From positions 116,631 through 180,630 of the forward strand of contig NZ_FODX01000007.1 of assembly GCF_900110495.1 (NCBI RefSeq): 64,000 nt of DNA, in the 5' to 3' direction. Of this stretch, positions 19,127-30,320 are shown piece by piece. The stretch comes from Nitrosovibrio sp. Nv6. GTDB taxonomy: Bacteria; Pseudomonadota; Gammaproteobacteria; Burkholderiales; Nitrosomonadaceae. Each line of letters begins with the position of its first letter. The stretch's first letter is position 1. Both the position numbers and the translations under genes were made by a program. The notes beneath the pieces were generated by a model. That model saw nothing but the letters and a program-made list of their open reading frames with translations. It was not told the origin of the DNA and did no database searches.

Positions 19127-19242
19127 GATTCTCTCCCATAAATTTCGGCTCCACCATCCGGTCGGATGAGGAGTGACGCATGCATGCTAAAATCTCACAC
19201 TTCTGCCAAATAGGCAATCAGCGCAGTATTCAGCGCCATATT

Positions 19243-20289
19243 ATGGAACGTTTCCGCCTTCTCGAAAACTGGATCAAGGCACAGCTTTCCGATAAGAGTT
19301 TTACGTTGTCGCCTGCTTCTGCAGACGCCAGTTTCCGGCGTTATTTTCGCGTGACTTTTAGCGATGGGACATTAATCGCGATGGATGCGCCACCCCAGCA
19401 TGAAGACAGCGCGCCATTCCTGCAGGTGGCAGACTTGTTCGGCTCAGCCGGCGCGCATGTACCGTGCATACTTGCGCAGGATCTGACACAAGGCTTTCTG
19501 CTGCTTTCCGACCTCGGCAGCACAACCTATCTTCAGGCGCTGAACGATTACCTCATCGGTGTCGATAACGTCGGCGGCAGGGATGATAAGGAAGACAAGG
19601 CGGACCTTTTATATCGCGAAGCGGTCGCTGTGCTCCTTAAAATTCAAGCTGCGAGCCGCCCAGGTGCGTTACCCGATTACGACGAAGCGTTGCTGCTCAG
19701 GGAGCTAAGCCTTTTTCCGGACTGGTATCTGTCCAGGCATTTGCAGATAACGCCTGGCGCAACCCAGAAAGCGGAACTGGATGGGATTTTTCGGCGCATT
19801 GTGCAGAACAATCTGGCGCAACCGAAGGTGTTTGTGCATCGGGACTATCACTCGCGTAACCTGATGGTCACTACTCCCAATCCAGGCATTATCGATTTTC
19901 AGGATGCGGTTTATGGTCCCATTACCTACGATCTGGTCTCGCTGTTCAAGGATGCGTACATACGCTGGGACGAAGAACGTATCCTGGACTGGCTGATCCG
20001 CTATTGGGAGCAGGCCCGAAAACTCGGTTTGCCGGTAGCCACTGATTTCGGCGATTTTTATCGTGATTTTGAATGGATGGGCGTGCAACGCCATCTCAAG
20101 GTGTTGGGCATTTTTGCACGTCTGAATTATCGCGATGGCAAAAGCGACTACCTCGCAGCCCTGCCGTTGGTAGAGGATTATTTGCGCAAGGCTTGCGAGC
20201 GCTATGCCGAACTTAATCCTCTGCTAACACTGCTGGATGAGTGGCGGATCAATGAGAGGGCGGAAGCAAAAGTTGGTTATACCTTCTGA
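19243..20289 (+). CDS. amgK: N-acetylmuramate/N-acetylglucosamine anomeric kinase AmgK
   Basis: A 348-residue aminoglycoside-phosphotransferase-fold kinase. The catalytic motif VHRDYHSRNLMV (Asp201) and the metal motif IIDFQDAVYGP are clear. With MurU it feeds recovered MurNAc straight back to UDP-MurNAc, bypassing the fosfomycin-sensitive MurA step. The start at MERFRLLENWIKAQL is chosen as the family start; an ATG 21 codons upstream (19180) is less likely. Its stop is one base before the murU start, so the two form an operon. Confidence 0.88.
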   Translation: MERFRLLENWIKAQLSDKSFTLSPASADASFRRYFRVTFSDGTLIAMDAPPQHEDSAPFLQVADLFGSAGAHVPCILAQDLTQGFLLLSDLGSTTYLQALNDYLIGVDNVGGRDDKEDKADLLYREAVAVLLKIQAASRPGALPDYDEALLLRELSLFPDWYLSRHLQITPGATQKAELDGIFRRIVQNNLAQPKVFVHRDYHSRNLMVTTPNPGIIDFQDAVYGPITYDLVSLFKDAYIRWDEERILDWLIRYWEQARKLGLPVATDFGDFYRDFEWMGVQRHLKVLGIFARLNYRDGKSDYLAALPLVEDYLRKACERYAELNPLLTLLDEWRINERAEAKVGYTF

Positions 20290-20290
20290 A

Positions 20291-21064
20291 ATGGTTCAGT
20301 TCAAGGCTATGATTCTGGCCGCTGGACGCGGCGAGCGCATGCGTCCCCTGACTGATACGTTGCCCAAGCCGCTGCTGCGCGCCGGCACCAAAGCACTGAT
20401 CGAATATCACCTGGAAAATCTTGCGCGTGCTGGTTTTGGTGACATTGTCATCAACCATGCTCATCTGGGGCACATGATCGAGGCGGCGCTCGGCAACGGC
20501 AAACGTTACGGCGTGAACATCCGCTATTCGCATGAGCCGGTAGCGTTGGAAACCGCTGGGGGTATTGCCCGGGCCCTGCCCATTCTGGGAGGTGAGCCTG
20601 GAAATAGCCCGACAGAAAAACCGTTTCTGACGGTGAACGCCGATATTTATTGCGAATTGGATTTTTCCACCCTTTTGCCGGTTATGGAACATATGGAGGC
20701 CAGTCCCGATAAGGATCTGGCGCATCTCGTGCTGGTGGATAACCCCGGCCATCATCCGGCGGGCGATTTTGCGCTCGATTCCGATAGAGTGGCACTTTCA
20801 GGAGAAAACAAGCTTACGTTCAGCGGCATTGGCGTCTATCAGCCAAAACTCTTTAAAAACGTAATGCCCGGTTCCATGGCCCGGCTTGCCCCGCTGCTGC
20901 GCGAGGCAACCGCGGCGGGGAAGGTTGGTGGTCAATATTATCGGGGAGCATGGGTGGACGTAGGCACACCGGAGCGCCTTCGCCTGCTCGACCTTCAGCT
21001 CGATAGCGCTGGAGCACGTAGCGCACGCGGCAGCGGATGGAGCGTAGCGCAATCCACGGATTGA
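20291..21064 (+). CDS. murU: N-acetylmuramate alpha-1-phosphate uridylyltransferase MurU
   Basis: A 257-residue nucleotidyltransferase with the signature MILAAGRGERMRPLTDTLPKPLL at its start and the metal Asp in VNADIYCELDF. It makes UDP-MurNAc from the AmgK product. The start at 20291 (MVQFKAMILAAG) follows the amgK stop by one base. The C-terminal region (GAWVDVGTPERLRLLD) closes the fold. The last residues overlap the possible promoter and upstream region of pepP. Confidence 0.9.
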   Translation: MVQFKAMILAAGRGERMRPLTDTLPKPLLRAGTKALIEYHLENLARAGFGDIVINHAHLGHMIEAALGNGKRYGVNIRYSHEPVALETAGGIARALPILGGEPGNSPTEKPFLTVNADIYCELDFSTLLPVMEHMEASPDKDLAHLVLVDNPGHHPAGDFALDSDRVALSGENKLTFSGIGVYQPKLFKNVMPGSMARLAPLLREATAAGKVGGQYYRGAWVDVGTPERLRLLDLQLDSAGARSARGSGWSVAQSTD

Positions 21065-21102
21065 CTTTGCTTTATCGGCGAAATACTGTAAGAATCTTCC
21101 TC

Positions 21103-22449
21103 ATGATATCTGTCAAATCCTTCAGCGAACGGCGACGCTACCTGGCATCCCAAATGCAGAAGGGCGTTGCCATCGTTCCCACCGCACCGGAGCAGGTGCG
21201 AAATCGGGATGCGCACTTCCCCTATCGTTTCGATAGCTACTTTTACTACCTGACAGGCTTCGGCGAGCCTGAGGCGGTATTGGTGATAGTGGCAGAGGCT
21301 GATAAAGGGACGTCGAAACACATTCTGTTCTGCCGCGAGAAGAATACCGAGCGCGAAATATGGGATGGTTTCCGCTATGGCCCCGAAGCTGCGCGCGAAG
21401 CATTCGATTTTGATGAAACATATCCCCTTGCCAAGCTCGACGAAATACTGCCACGGTTGCTGGCCGATCAGTCCGCCGTATATTGCGCACTGGGCCATGA
21501 TACGGCATGGGATACGCGCATGATCGGCTGGGTCAGCCAGGTACGGCAACAATCGCGTTGCGGCGTTACCGCGCCCGCCGAAATTCATGACATCCGGCTT
21601 CTGCTGGATGAGATGCGCCTCTCCAAAAGCGCAGAAGAGCTGCAGGTCATGCGCCGTGCGGCAGAGATTTCATGCGGCGCTCATCGTCGCGCCATGCAGA
21701 AAACCCGGCCGGGCATGAATGAGTACGAAGTGGAGGCCGAACTGCTGCACGAGTTCCGGCGCCATGGTGCGCAGGCCCCGGCCTACACCTCTATCGTCGC
21801 CGGCGGCGCTAATGCCTGCGTGCTGCACTATGTTGAAAATAATGCCCCGTTGAAGGCTGGTGATTTATTATTGATCGATGCAGGCTGCGAGCTGGACGGC
21901 TATGCGTCTGACATTACGCGAACATTTCCGGTCGATGGTAAATTCAGTCCGGCACAACGGGACCTCTATCAATTGGTACTGGCGGCGCAAGCGGCAGCAA
22001 TAGCGGAGGTAAGGCCGGGTAATTCCTGGGATGCGCCGCATAACGCCGCATTGCGGGTACTGGCTCAAGGTTTCGTGGATCTTGGGCTGTGCCATGGCAG
22101 CGTAGACGAGGTCATCCAATCGGAAGATTACAAGCGTTTCTATATGCACCGCACCGGCCACTGGTTGGGGCTGGACGTGCACGACGCCGGCGAATACAAG
22201 CTTGGCGGGGAATGGCGCCCATTGCAGCCAGGCATGACCCTGACAGTGGAACCGGGGTGTTACATCCGCCCCGCCGATAACGTTCCCCCGCATTTCTGGA
22301 ACATCGGAATAAGGATCGAGGACGATGTAACAGTAACGGAGACTGGCTGCGAAGTGTTGACATCGGCTGCTCCCAAAGGCGTTGCCGAAATTGAAGAACT
22401 GATGGCGGAGCGGGACAAACCGGGAAGAAACCGAAGTAATGGACGATAA
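21103..22449 (+). CDS. pepP: Xaa-Pro aminopeptidase PepP
   Basis: A 448-residue M24B metallopeptidase that removes N-terminal residues preceding proline. The AMP_N domain (RRRYLASQMQKGVAIVP; YYLTGFGEPEAVLV) is followed by the pita-bread domain with two-metal ligands: LLIDAGCELDGYASDITRTF, HRTGHWLGLDVHD and LTVEPGCYI. The start at 21103 is chosen because the family begins MISVKSFSERRRYL; a start at 21037 would lie inside murU. Its stop overlaps the next gene by 11 bases. Confidence 0.93.
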   Translation: MISVKSFSERRRYLASQMQKGVAIVPTAPEQVRNRDAHFPYRFDSYFYYLTGFGEPEAVLVIVAEADKGTSKHILFCREKNTEREIWDGFRYGPEAAREAFDFDETYPLAKLDEILPRLLADQSAVYCALGHDTAWDTRMIGWVSQVRQQSRCGVTAPAEIHDIRLLLDEMRLSKSAEELQVMRRAAEISCGAHRRAMQKTRPGMNEYEVEAELLHEFRRHGAQAPAYTSIVAGGANACVLHYVENNAPLKAGDLLLIDAGCELDGYASDITRTFPVDGKFSPAQRDLYQLVLAAQAAAIAEVRPGNSWDAPHNAALRVLAQGFVDLGLCHGSVDEVIQSEDYKRFYMHRTGHWLGLDVHDAGEYKLGGEWRPLQPGMTLTVEPGCYIRPADNVPPHFWNIGIRIEDDVTVTETGCEVLTSAAPKGVAEIEELMAERDKPGRNRSNGR

Positions 22450-22783
22450 CCATAAAATAACCATCAGGCACATATCCCGGGATGGGAAAACGGGCGCCGG
22501 CCCGGCCAGCCGCTGGCTGGCTTACCTGCTCCTTGTGCCGTCATTCATCATCATGGCGGTTCTGGCCATTTTCTTCTTTACCGCATTTCTTGCGCTGTTT
22601 GCAGTTATTGCCATTGGCCTGGGGTTTCGGTTATGGTGGCTGCGACGAAAGTTGCGCCAATCCGCGGACGCAGCGGATGCAGCGGATGCAGCGGAAGGAC
22701 AATACATCGTTATCGAGGATGCCGAAATTATTGAAGAAAGCACTGACAAAGCGCGCAAAACGGATCCACAGGAGCGAGAATAA
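22439..22783 (+). CDS. Small two-segment membrane protein of unknown function
   Basis: A 114-residue protein overlapping the end of pepP by 11 bases. A central hydrophobic region (WLAYLLLVPSFIIMAVLAIF to GLGFRLWWLRRKL, residues 25-70) probably spans the membrane twice. The tail is acidic and charged. A nine-base unit (gcagcggat) is repeated three times near 22668-22690, giving ADAADAADAA. It sits between pepP and ubiH, a place where betaproteobacteria often carry a small anonymous gene. No function is claimed. Confidence 0.6.
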   Translation: MDDNHKITIRHISRDGKTGAGPASRWLAYLLLVPSFIIMAVLAIFFFTAFLALFAVIAIGLGFRLWWLRRKLRQSADAADAADAAEGQYIVIEDAEIIEESTDKARKTDPQERE

Positions 22784-22862
22784 AGCATAAGCGAGCGGAT
22801 AAAGCTGTAAACGAGGAATGAGGAGTTGGGCAAACCATTTGGAAATAGTCCGGCTGAAACAA

Positions 22863-24176
22863 ATGAACATCCATCAATACGACTACGACCTGATCATCAT
22901 CGGCGGCGGCCCCGTGGGCATGGCATTGGCCCTGGCACTGCGCGGCAGTGGCGTGTCCGTACTGTTGCTGGAGGCGCGCGGACTGCCCGGTAAAACCGAA
23001 GATCCTCGGCCGCTGGCGTTGTCTTACGGCAGCCGGCTCATCCTGCAGCGTCTGGGCGTATGGAAGGGGTTACCGGAAGTCACTCCCATCTATACCATTC
23101 ATATTTCCAATCAGGGCGGACTGGGCCGCGCCGTATTGACCGCCGCGGAAACTGGCGTGCCGGCATTGGGCTACGTGATAAATTATCACGATGTGTTTCG
23201 AGCCATGCACAAGGCGCTGAAAAACTGTGATGCCGACTATCTTACCGGGGCGCAGGTAACCCGGCTGGAAACCCATGCCGGGCTGGGACAGGTTGAATTT
23301 CAGCACGATGGAGTAGAAAAAAAAGCGACGGCCAGGCTGTTGGTAGTGGCAGACGGAGGCCGCCTCATTGATCAAGTTGAAGGCGTAACACAACACGCGC
23401 ACGACTATCAACAGTGGGCGGTGGTTGCACGCGTCAAGACTGAACACTTCGCGGAGCCCTTCCCAAAGCACTTCGCGAACACGGCGTCGGCGCCAGCGGC
23501 GAAACTGCCCGCAAAAGCATCGGTCTCCAAGCGCGGATCTGCGGCGCGTTCCTCCAAAACAACGGAATCTGCGAGCGACGCTGCTGCGCAGGTCCAGCCC
23601 GGTGTTGCTTATGAGCGCTTTACGCCCGACGGTCCGGTTGCACTACTGCCGTCCGGGGAGCACTTTTCCCTCGTGTGGACAGTTTCTCCTTCAGCTGCCC
23701 AGGAAATTCTTGCATTGGATGAGACGGAATTTCTTGCCCGGTTACACGGTCATTTCGGCGACCGCCTCGGCAAATTTGTCGAGGCCGGCAAGCGATCCGG
23801 TTTTCCCCTTGCGCTTAAATACGCCACTCCTGTCACGGCCTGCCGGGTTGTACTGGTTGGCAACGCGGCACAAACCCTGCATCCGGTTGCGGGACAAGGT
23901 TTCAATCTGGGCCTGCGTGATGCCTGGGAGCTGGCTGAAGAAATTATCGCATCTCCCACTCAGACAGGCACACCGGCCATGCTTGCAAGATATCGCGATA
24001 AGCGTCAACTGGACAGCAGCGTCGGTCGCATATTCACCGATTCTCTGGTGAAACTCTTTTCCAATAATGATCTCCTATTGGGAACCGTGCGCAGCATGGG
24101 GCTCAGCGCACTGGATTGTCTGCCCCAAGCCAAGCGTTTTGTTGCACGCCGCATGATGTTCGGCGCGAGAGGTTAA
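22863..24176 (+). CDS. ubiH: UbiH-like FAD-dependent ubiquinone biosynthesis hydroxylase
   Basis: A 437-residue aromatic hydroxylase with N-terminal FAD motif YDLIIIGGGPVGMALALAL, the DG motif VVADGGRLIDQVEG and the GD-like motif VVLVGNAAQTLHPVAGQGFN. It hydroxylates the ubiquinone ring. UbiH is preferred over UbiF or VisC by the general pattern, not firmly. About 45 residues of low-complexity Ala/Ser/Lys sequence (about 200-245) are inserted before the substrate domain resumes at YERFTPDGPVALLP. The start at MNIHQYDYDL is 15 codons inside a longer frame. Confidence 0.82.
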   Translation: MNIHQYDYDLIIIGGGPVGMALALALRGSGVSVLLLEARGLPGKTEDPRPLALSYGSRLILQRLGVWKGLPEVTPIYTIHISNQGGLGRAVLTAAETGVPALGYVINYHDVFRAMHKALKNCDADYLTGAQVTRLETHAGLGQVEFQHDGVEKKATARLLVVADGGRLIDQVEGVTQHAHDYQQWAVVARVKTEHFAEPFPKHFANTASAPAAKLPAKASVSKRGSAARSSKTTESASDAAAQVQPGVAYERFTPDGPVALLPSGEHFSLVWTVSPSAAQEILALDETEFLARLHGHFGDRLGKFVEAGKRSGFPLALKYATPVTACRVVLVGNAAQTLHPVAGQGFNLGLRDAWELAEEIIASPTQTGTPAMLARYRDKRQLDSSVGRIFTDSLVKLFSNNDLLLGTVRSMGLSALDCLPQAKRFVARRMMFGARG

Positions 24177-24527
24177 CCGGACTGTAAAAACGACAAAAAA
24201 GGTACTGCCTGGAGTAGAAGGGCATGAGATTTTAATCAAATAGCGTATTTGGGCGGCTGTAATTACTTACAGTTAATATGATCCATTGTCTACCTGTAAA
24301 ATCTTGCATCTATTTATTGATGCGCCAAGGGCGTACGCTAGCATCCTGTTTTACAATAAAAAAAGTGGAACGATCAATTGCTGGATAGCAGCGCTTTGCC
24401 GAAATTTAACGAGGCATGAATTGTGGCGGTCATAGGCGGTTTCGAAAGTCGTGACCATTTCCTGTTAAGATTGCACTATTTTGTCTTCCAGCGGCCTTGC
24501 CGCTGGTATCGCCATTCGAGTTAAATC
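24177..24527. other. Upstream region of dusB-fis
   Basis: No gene. It holds a perfect inverted repeat CTGTAA-TTAC-TTACAG at 24257-24272 and, just before dusB, a hairpin CCAGCGG/CCGCTGG (24488-24506) in the probable 5' leader. Either could regulate the dusB-fis operon; this is inference. Confidence 0.4.
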
Positions 24528-25541
24528 ATGCAGATCGGTTCTCACATTCTCAAAAATAAGCTAATCGTCGCCCCCATGGCTGGGGTGACCGATCGCCCCT
24601 TCCGGCAGTTGTGCAAGAGTATGGGCGCGGGCATGGCGGTGTCGGAAATGGTCTCCAGCAACTCGCTGCTATGGGGTTCCGAAAAAACGCGGCGTCGTGC
24701 AAATCATGAAGGCGAAGTGGATCCAATTTCTGTGCAGATCGCAGGCGCCGATCCGGCAATGATGGCTGAAGCTGCACGCTACAATGTAGCGCAAGGGGCG
24801 CAAATCATAGACATCAATATGGGCTGCCCGGCCAAGAAAATCTGCAACGTGATGGCGGGCTCCGCATTGCTGCAGGATCAGCCGCTGGTAGCGCGAATAC
24901 TTGATGCCGTGGTTGGAGCGGTACGTGTTCCCGTCACCCTGAAGATCCGCACCGGCTGGGATAAGCAGCATAAAAACGCACTTGCCGTGGCCCGCATCGC
25001 TGAGAGCGCTGGGGTCCAGGCGCTAGCTATTCATGGGCGTACCCGTGCTTGCGCCTATACGGGTCATGCGGAATACGACACCATTGCTGCGGTAAAGGCG
25101 GCGGTCGGAATTCCGGTCGTCGCCAATGGCGATATCACTACACCCGAAAAAGCAAAAGAGGTGCTCGACTATACCAAGGCGGACGCCATCATGATCGGCC
25201 GTGCCGCCCAGGGACGGCCGTGGATATTCCGGGAGATCGATCACTATCTGGCCACGGGTACGCATCTCCAATTACCCGAAGTCGCTGAGATTCACCGTGT
25301 GCTCATCAAGCATCTGTATGATCTTTATAGCTTCTATGGCGAATATTCGGGCGTGCGCATTGCCCGCAAGCACATCTCCTGGTACACGAAAGGGCTGGTT
25401 GGTTCTGCAGGGTTCCGTCATGCGATGAACCAGTTGCAAAGCACTGACCAGCAGTTGTCGGCAGTTAACGAATTTTTCAGTCAACTCGCCGGCTACGGGC
25501 GGCGGTTGACTTACGTTGAGGCTGAGGAGTTGGTTGCATGA
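24528..25541 (+). CDS. dusB: tRNA-dihydrouridine synthase B
   Basis: A 337-residue FMN enzyme that reduces uridine to dihydrouridine in tRNA. Visible: APMAGVTDRPFRQLCKSMGA at the start, the conserved active-site segment INMGCPAKK with its cysteine (about 102), and IHGRTRACAYTGHAEYD. The last four bases overlap the fis start (ATGA), a conserved pairing seen in many proteobacteria. Confidence 0.96.
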   Translation: MQIGSHILKNKLIVAPMAGVTDRPFRQLCKSMGAGMAVSEMVSSNSLLWGSEKTRRRANHEGEVDPISVQIAGADPAMMAEAARYNVAQGAQIIDINMGCPAKKICNVMAGSALLQDQPLVARILDAVVGAVRVPVTLKIRTGWDKQHKNALAVARIAESAGVQALAIHGRTRACAYTGHAEYDTIAAVKAAVGIPVVANGDITTPEKAKEVLDYTKADAIMIGRAAQGRPWIFREIDHYLATGTHLQLPEVAEIHRVLIKHLYDLYSFYGEYSGVRIARKHISWYTKGLVGSAGFRHAMNQLQSTDQQLSAVNEFFSQLAGYGRRLTYVEAEELVA

Positions 25542-25780
25542 GCATTATTAACGAAAACGACATTGCCCGATGCGTACGCACGGCGGTGAAAGATTATTTC
25601 AACGATCTGGACGGGGAAAAGCCCCATGCCATTCATGATATGGTTATACGCAGCGTAGAGAAGCCGCTGATCGAGCTGATGATGGAGCACGCCGGCGGCA
25701 ATCAGACCCGCGCCGCCGAATTGCTCGGTATTAACCGCAATACCCTACGCAATAAGATGAAGCAGTATCAGATCAAATAG
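25538..25780 (+). CDS. fis: Fis family nucleoid-associated regulator
   Basis: 80 residues ending in the Fis helix-turn-helix (GGNQTRAAELLGINRNTLRNKMKQYQI). Fis bends DNA and stimulates rRNA and other promoters in growing cells. It overlaps dusB by four bases and must be co-transcribed with it. Confidence 0.95.
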   Translation: MSIINENDIARCVRTAVKDYFNDLDGEKPHAIHDMVIRSVEKPLIELMMEHAGGNQTRAAELLGINRNTLRNKMKQYQIK

Positions 25781-25939
25781 CCCGGTTAAGCCTGATTAGC
25801 CGATCCGCCGGCGTTCCCCCAGGTGGTTCAGCTGCTGAGATGCGGAGCCGCCAGGTTAGATCAGGTTAGAATAAGCGGCTGCGAAAGTAGCGCCACATAT
25901 AAGGCGGTTCCAATAATAATCCCGAATGTCCCATTAAGA

Positions 25940-27502
<1,563 letters not shown>

Positions 27503-27676
27503 TTATGTTGAAGATACCGTTTCACGGCGATATCAATTGGTATTTTGTTCTGCTTTCTTCCTTGGTTATCCAAATGGAGTGCCGTTTTTCTTACGGTATC
27601 TATTAAACTTTTGGTGGCTAAGCAACAAGTGCGAAAAGCGGCGCCCCGGGACGTGGGCTAACTTGAATCTAGAAAA

Positions 27677-28999
27677 ATGAAACTACTGAAACTGCTTGTA
27701 ATCGGTTCGGGCGCGAGGGAACACGCTTTGGCGTGGAAACTCCTTCAATCGCCCGGAAATGTAAAGGTCTTTGTTGCGCCCGGCAATGCCGGCACCGCGC
27801 TGGAAGACGGCCTGGAGAACCTTCCTGTCACAGCGATTCCGGAGTTGGTGGACTTTGCCAAAAAGGAATCCATCGCCTTTACCATCGTCGGGCCGGAAGC
27901 GCCCTTGGCGGAAGGCATCGTGGATGCCTTCCGCGCAGCCGGACAGAAAATTTTTGGCCCCATCAAACAGGCTGCGCGGCTGGAAACCTCGAAGGATTTT
28001 GCCAAGGCCTTCATGCAGCGTCATGGCATTCCCACCGCCGCCTATGCCACCTTCGCTTCCGCTGCCGAGGCCCATAGTTACCTGGACGAGAAGGCCGCGC
28101 CCATCGTCATCAAGGCCGATGGATTGGCGGCAGGCAAAGGCGTAGTTGTCGCGATGACGCTGGCTGAAGCCCATGATGCAGTTGACGCGATGATGGTCGC
28201 GAATCAGTTGGGCGATGCCGGGGCTCGCGTCGTGATCGAGGAATTTCTGGAAGGCGAAGAAGTCAGTTTTATTGTCATGGCCGATGGCCGCCATGTCCTG
28301 CCGCTCGCGACGAGCCAGGATCACAAGCGCCTGAAAGACGGTGACCAGGGACCCAACACTGGCGGCATGGGGGCCTATTCTCCCGCGCCCGTCATTACAC
28401 CGGCCCTGCACGCAAGGATTATGCGCGAAGTGATCCATCCAGCCATGAATGGTATGGACCAGGAAGCCGAGCCCTATACGGGTTTTCTCTATGCCGGACT
28501 GATGGTTATGCCGAATGGCGGCATCAAGGTGCTCGAGTTCAATTGCCGCATGGGGGACCCGGAAACTGAAGCCGTCCTGTTCCGTCTGAAGAGTAATCTC
28601 GTGACATTGATGGAGCATGCCGTTAATGGAACCCTCGACAAGGTGGAAGCCGAATGGGACCGCCGCACAGCCTTGAGTGTGGTGATGGCTGCCCACGGTT
28701 ATCCCGATTCGCCGCGCAAGGGCGATGTGATCCATGGCTTGCCGAACCCCGCGTCAGTGGAAGCATCGGAAACATCAGAAAAAGATTTTTACGTTTTCCA
28801 TGCGGGCACGGCGCTGGATGGCGAAAATGGCAGGGAAATCGTGACGGCAGGCGGACGTGTACTGTGCGTCACCGTGCTGGGGGATAGCGTAAAACTTGCC
28901 CAGCGCCGGGCCTACGAAGTCGCCGAGCAAATCCGCTTCGATGGCTGTCAGATGCGGCACGACATTGGCCATTGGGCCATCAATCACCATCGAAGATAG
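27677..28999 (+). CDS. purD: Phosphoribosylamine-glycine ligase PurD
   Basis: 440 residues of the ATP-grasp family, making GAR from phosphoribosylamine, glycine and ATP. LLVIGSGAREHALAWKL at the start, KADGLAAGKGVVVA (ATP-grasp loop) and LEFNCRMGDPETE (metal site) are present. It follows purH on the same strand and lies 51 bases before hemF. Confidence 0.96.
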   Translation: MKLLKLLVIGSGAREHALAWKLLQSPGNVKVFVAPGNAGTALEDGLENLPVTAIPELVDFAKKESIAFTIVGPEAPLAEGIVDAFRAAGQKIFGPIKQAARLETSKDFAKAFMQRHGIPTAAYATFASAAEAHSYLDEKAAPIVIKADGLAAGKGVVVAMTLAEAHDAVDAMMVANQLGDAGARVVIEEFLEGEEVSFIVMADGRHVLPLATSQDHKRLKDGDQGPNTGGMGAYSPAPVITPALHARIMREVIHPAMNGMDQEAEPYTGFLYAGLMVMPNGGIKVLEFNCRMGDPETEAVLFRLKSNLVTLMEHAVNGTLDKVEAEWDRRTALSVVMAAHGYPDSPRKGDVIHGLPNPASVEASETSEKDFYVFHAGTALDGENGREIVTAGGRVLCVTVLGDSVKLAQRRAYEVAEQIRFDGCQMRHDIGHWAINHHRR

Positions 29000-29050
29000 A
29001 TTTGTAGCCAAGCCGTCGGAACCAGAATTGGAACGGCATCCGGAGATTGA

Positions 29051-29950
29051 ATGGACACCATTCAGCAAGCAAAAGAATTTTTCATCGGGCTTCAGGAACG
29101 TATAGTCGAGCGCCTGGAGGAGGTGGACGGCAAACGCTTTCACCGCGACAAATGGGAACGCCCGGAAGGAGGCGGTGGTTTAAGCTGCGTAATGGAAGAG
29201 GGTAACGTGTTCGAGCGGGGTGGAGTGAACTACTCGCACGTATTCGGTGGTGGGCTGCCCACCTCCGCCACTGCCGCACGGCCGGAATTGTCGGGACGGG
29301 GATTCGAGGCAATGGGCGTATCCATCGTATTGCATCCCCGTAACCCCTACGCCCCCACCGTACATCTGAACGTGCGTTATCTGGAAGCGCGAAAAGCGGA
29401 CGCTGATCCGGTATGGTGGTTCGGCGGCGGCATGGACCTGACCCCGTATTACGGGTTTGAAGAAGACGCCATACATTTTCATCAGACCTGCAAAAATGCA
29501 CTGCAACCGTTCAGGGGCGATTATCATCCGCGCTTCAAAAAATGGTGTGACGACTATTTTTACCTGAAGCACCGCAAGGAGCCGCGAGGCATCGGTGGCA
29601 TCTTCTTCGATGATCTAGGTAAGCCGGATTTCGACAGCTGCTTCAATCTCACCAAAAGTGTCGGCAATCACTTCCTGACCGCCTATGTGCCGGTCCTCGA
29701 ACGCCGCGTGAACACGCCTTATGGCGAGCGTGAGCGCGACTTCCAGGCTTACCGTCGGGGCCGTTATGTGGAATTCAATCTGGTCTGGGACCGTGGAACA
29801 CTGTTCGGTCTGCAATCGGGCGGGCGCACCGAATCTATTCTAATGTCGCTACCGCCTATCGTGAAATGGCGTTATGACTGGAAACCCGAGGCTGGCAGTG
29901 CTGAGGAGAAGCTCTATACGGATTTCCTGATTGGCAAGGACTGGGTGTGA
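29051..29950 (+). CDS. hemF: Oxygen-dependent coproporphyrinogen III oxidase HemF
   Basis: 299 residues, a cytoplasmic enzyme that uses O2 to convert coproporphyrinogen III to protoporphyrinogen IX. Diagnostic segments: [60 protein letters not shown] and [16 protein letters not shown]. It fits an aerobic nitrifier with heavy haem demand. It is the last gene before tRNA-Ala. Confidence 0.97.
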   Translation: MDTIQQAKEFFIGLQERIVERLEEVDGKRFHRDKWERPEGGGGLSCVMEEGNVFERGGVNYSHVFGGGLPTSATAARPELSGRGFEAMGVSIVLHPRNPYAPTVHLNVRYLEARKADADPVWWFGGGMDLTPYYGFEEDAIHFHQTCKNALQPFRGDYHPRFKKWCDDYFYLKHRKEPRGIGGIFFDDLGKPDFDSCFNLTKSVGNHFLTAYVPVLERRVNTPYGERERDFQAYRRGRYVEFNLVWDRGTLFGLQSGGRTESILMSLPPIVKWRYDWKPEAGSAEEKLYTDFLIGKDWV

Positions 29951-30038
29951 GGAGTTTCAAATTTTTCCGGCCATCGCACGCGAGATATCTGTGATAGCTT
30001 ATCCTTTGTCAACTTCATATTAAGCCGCAGATTTTTGT

Positions 30039-30044
30039 TATAAA
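30039..30044 (+). promoter_or_regulatory. -10 box of tRNA-Ala
   Basis: TATAAA lies 15 bases before the mature tRNA start. A matching -35 box at standard spacing is not clear (TTCATA at 19 bases is the best). Confidence 0.35.
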
Positions 30045-30059
30045 ATACGCGCACCAATC

Positions 30060-30135
<76 letters not shown>

Positions 30136-30168
30136 CTATACAATCCACAGCAGTCCGATGGCATCCAT

Positions 30169-30203
30169 AAAACCCACATGATTAAACTCTTGTGGGTTTT
30201 TTC
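30169..30203 (+). terminator. Rho-independent terminator after tRNA-Ala
   Basis: The stem AAACCCACA/TGTGGGTTT is followed by a T run. Confidence 0.8.
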
Positions 30204-30249
30204 TTGTCCGAAGCAGTCCTAACAAATTCTTTGCAATCCACCCTCAAGT

Positions 30250-30298
30250 GGGGGTATCTTTGGGGGGATGAAGTAAAACAAGTGAACGCGATACCCCC
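30250..30298. repeat. Integrase arm-type repeats, element A
   Basis: GGGGGTATC (30250-30258), a GGGGGG run (30262-30267) and the inverted GATACCCCC (30290-30298) lie between the tRNA and the integrase remnant. Related repeats occur next to the other two junctions. Confidence 0.5.
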
Positions 30299-30320
30299 AA
30301 AACGAATAGAAGGGCTGTAA

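Noticed and set aside
22668..22690. Triple nine-base repeat as a possible CRISPR or phase-variable tract
   Set aside because: It is an in-frame codon repeat (ADA ADA ADA) within a small gene; changes in copy number would keep the frame.
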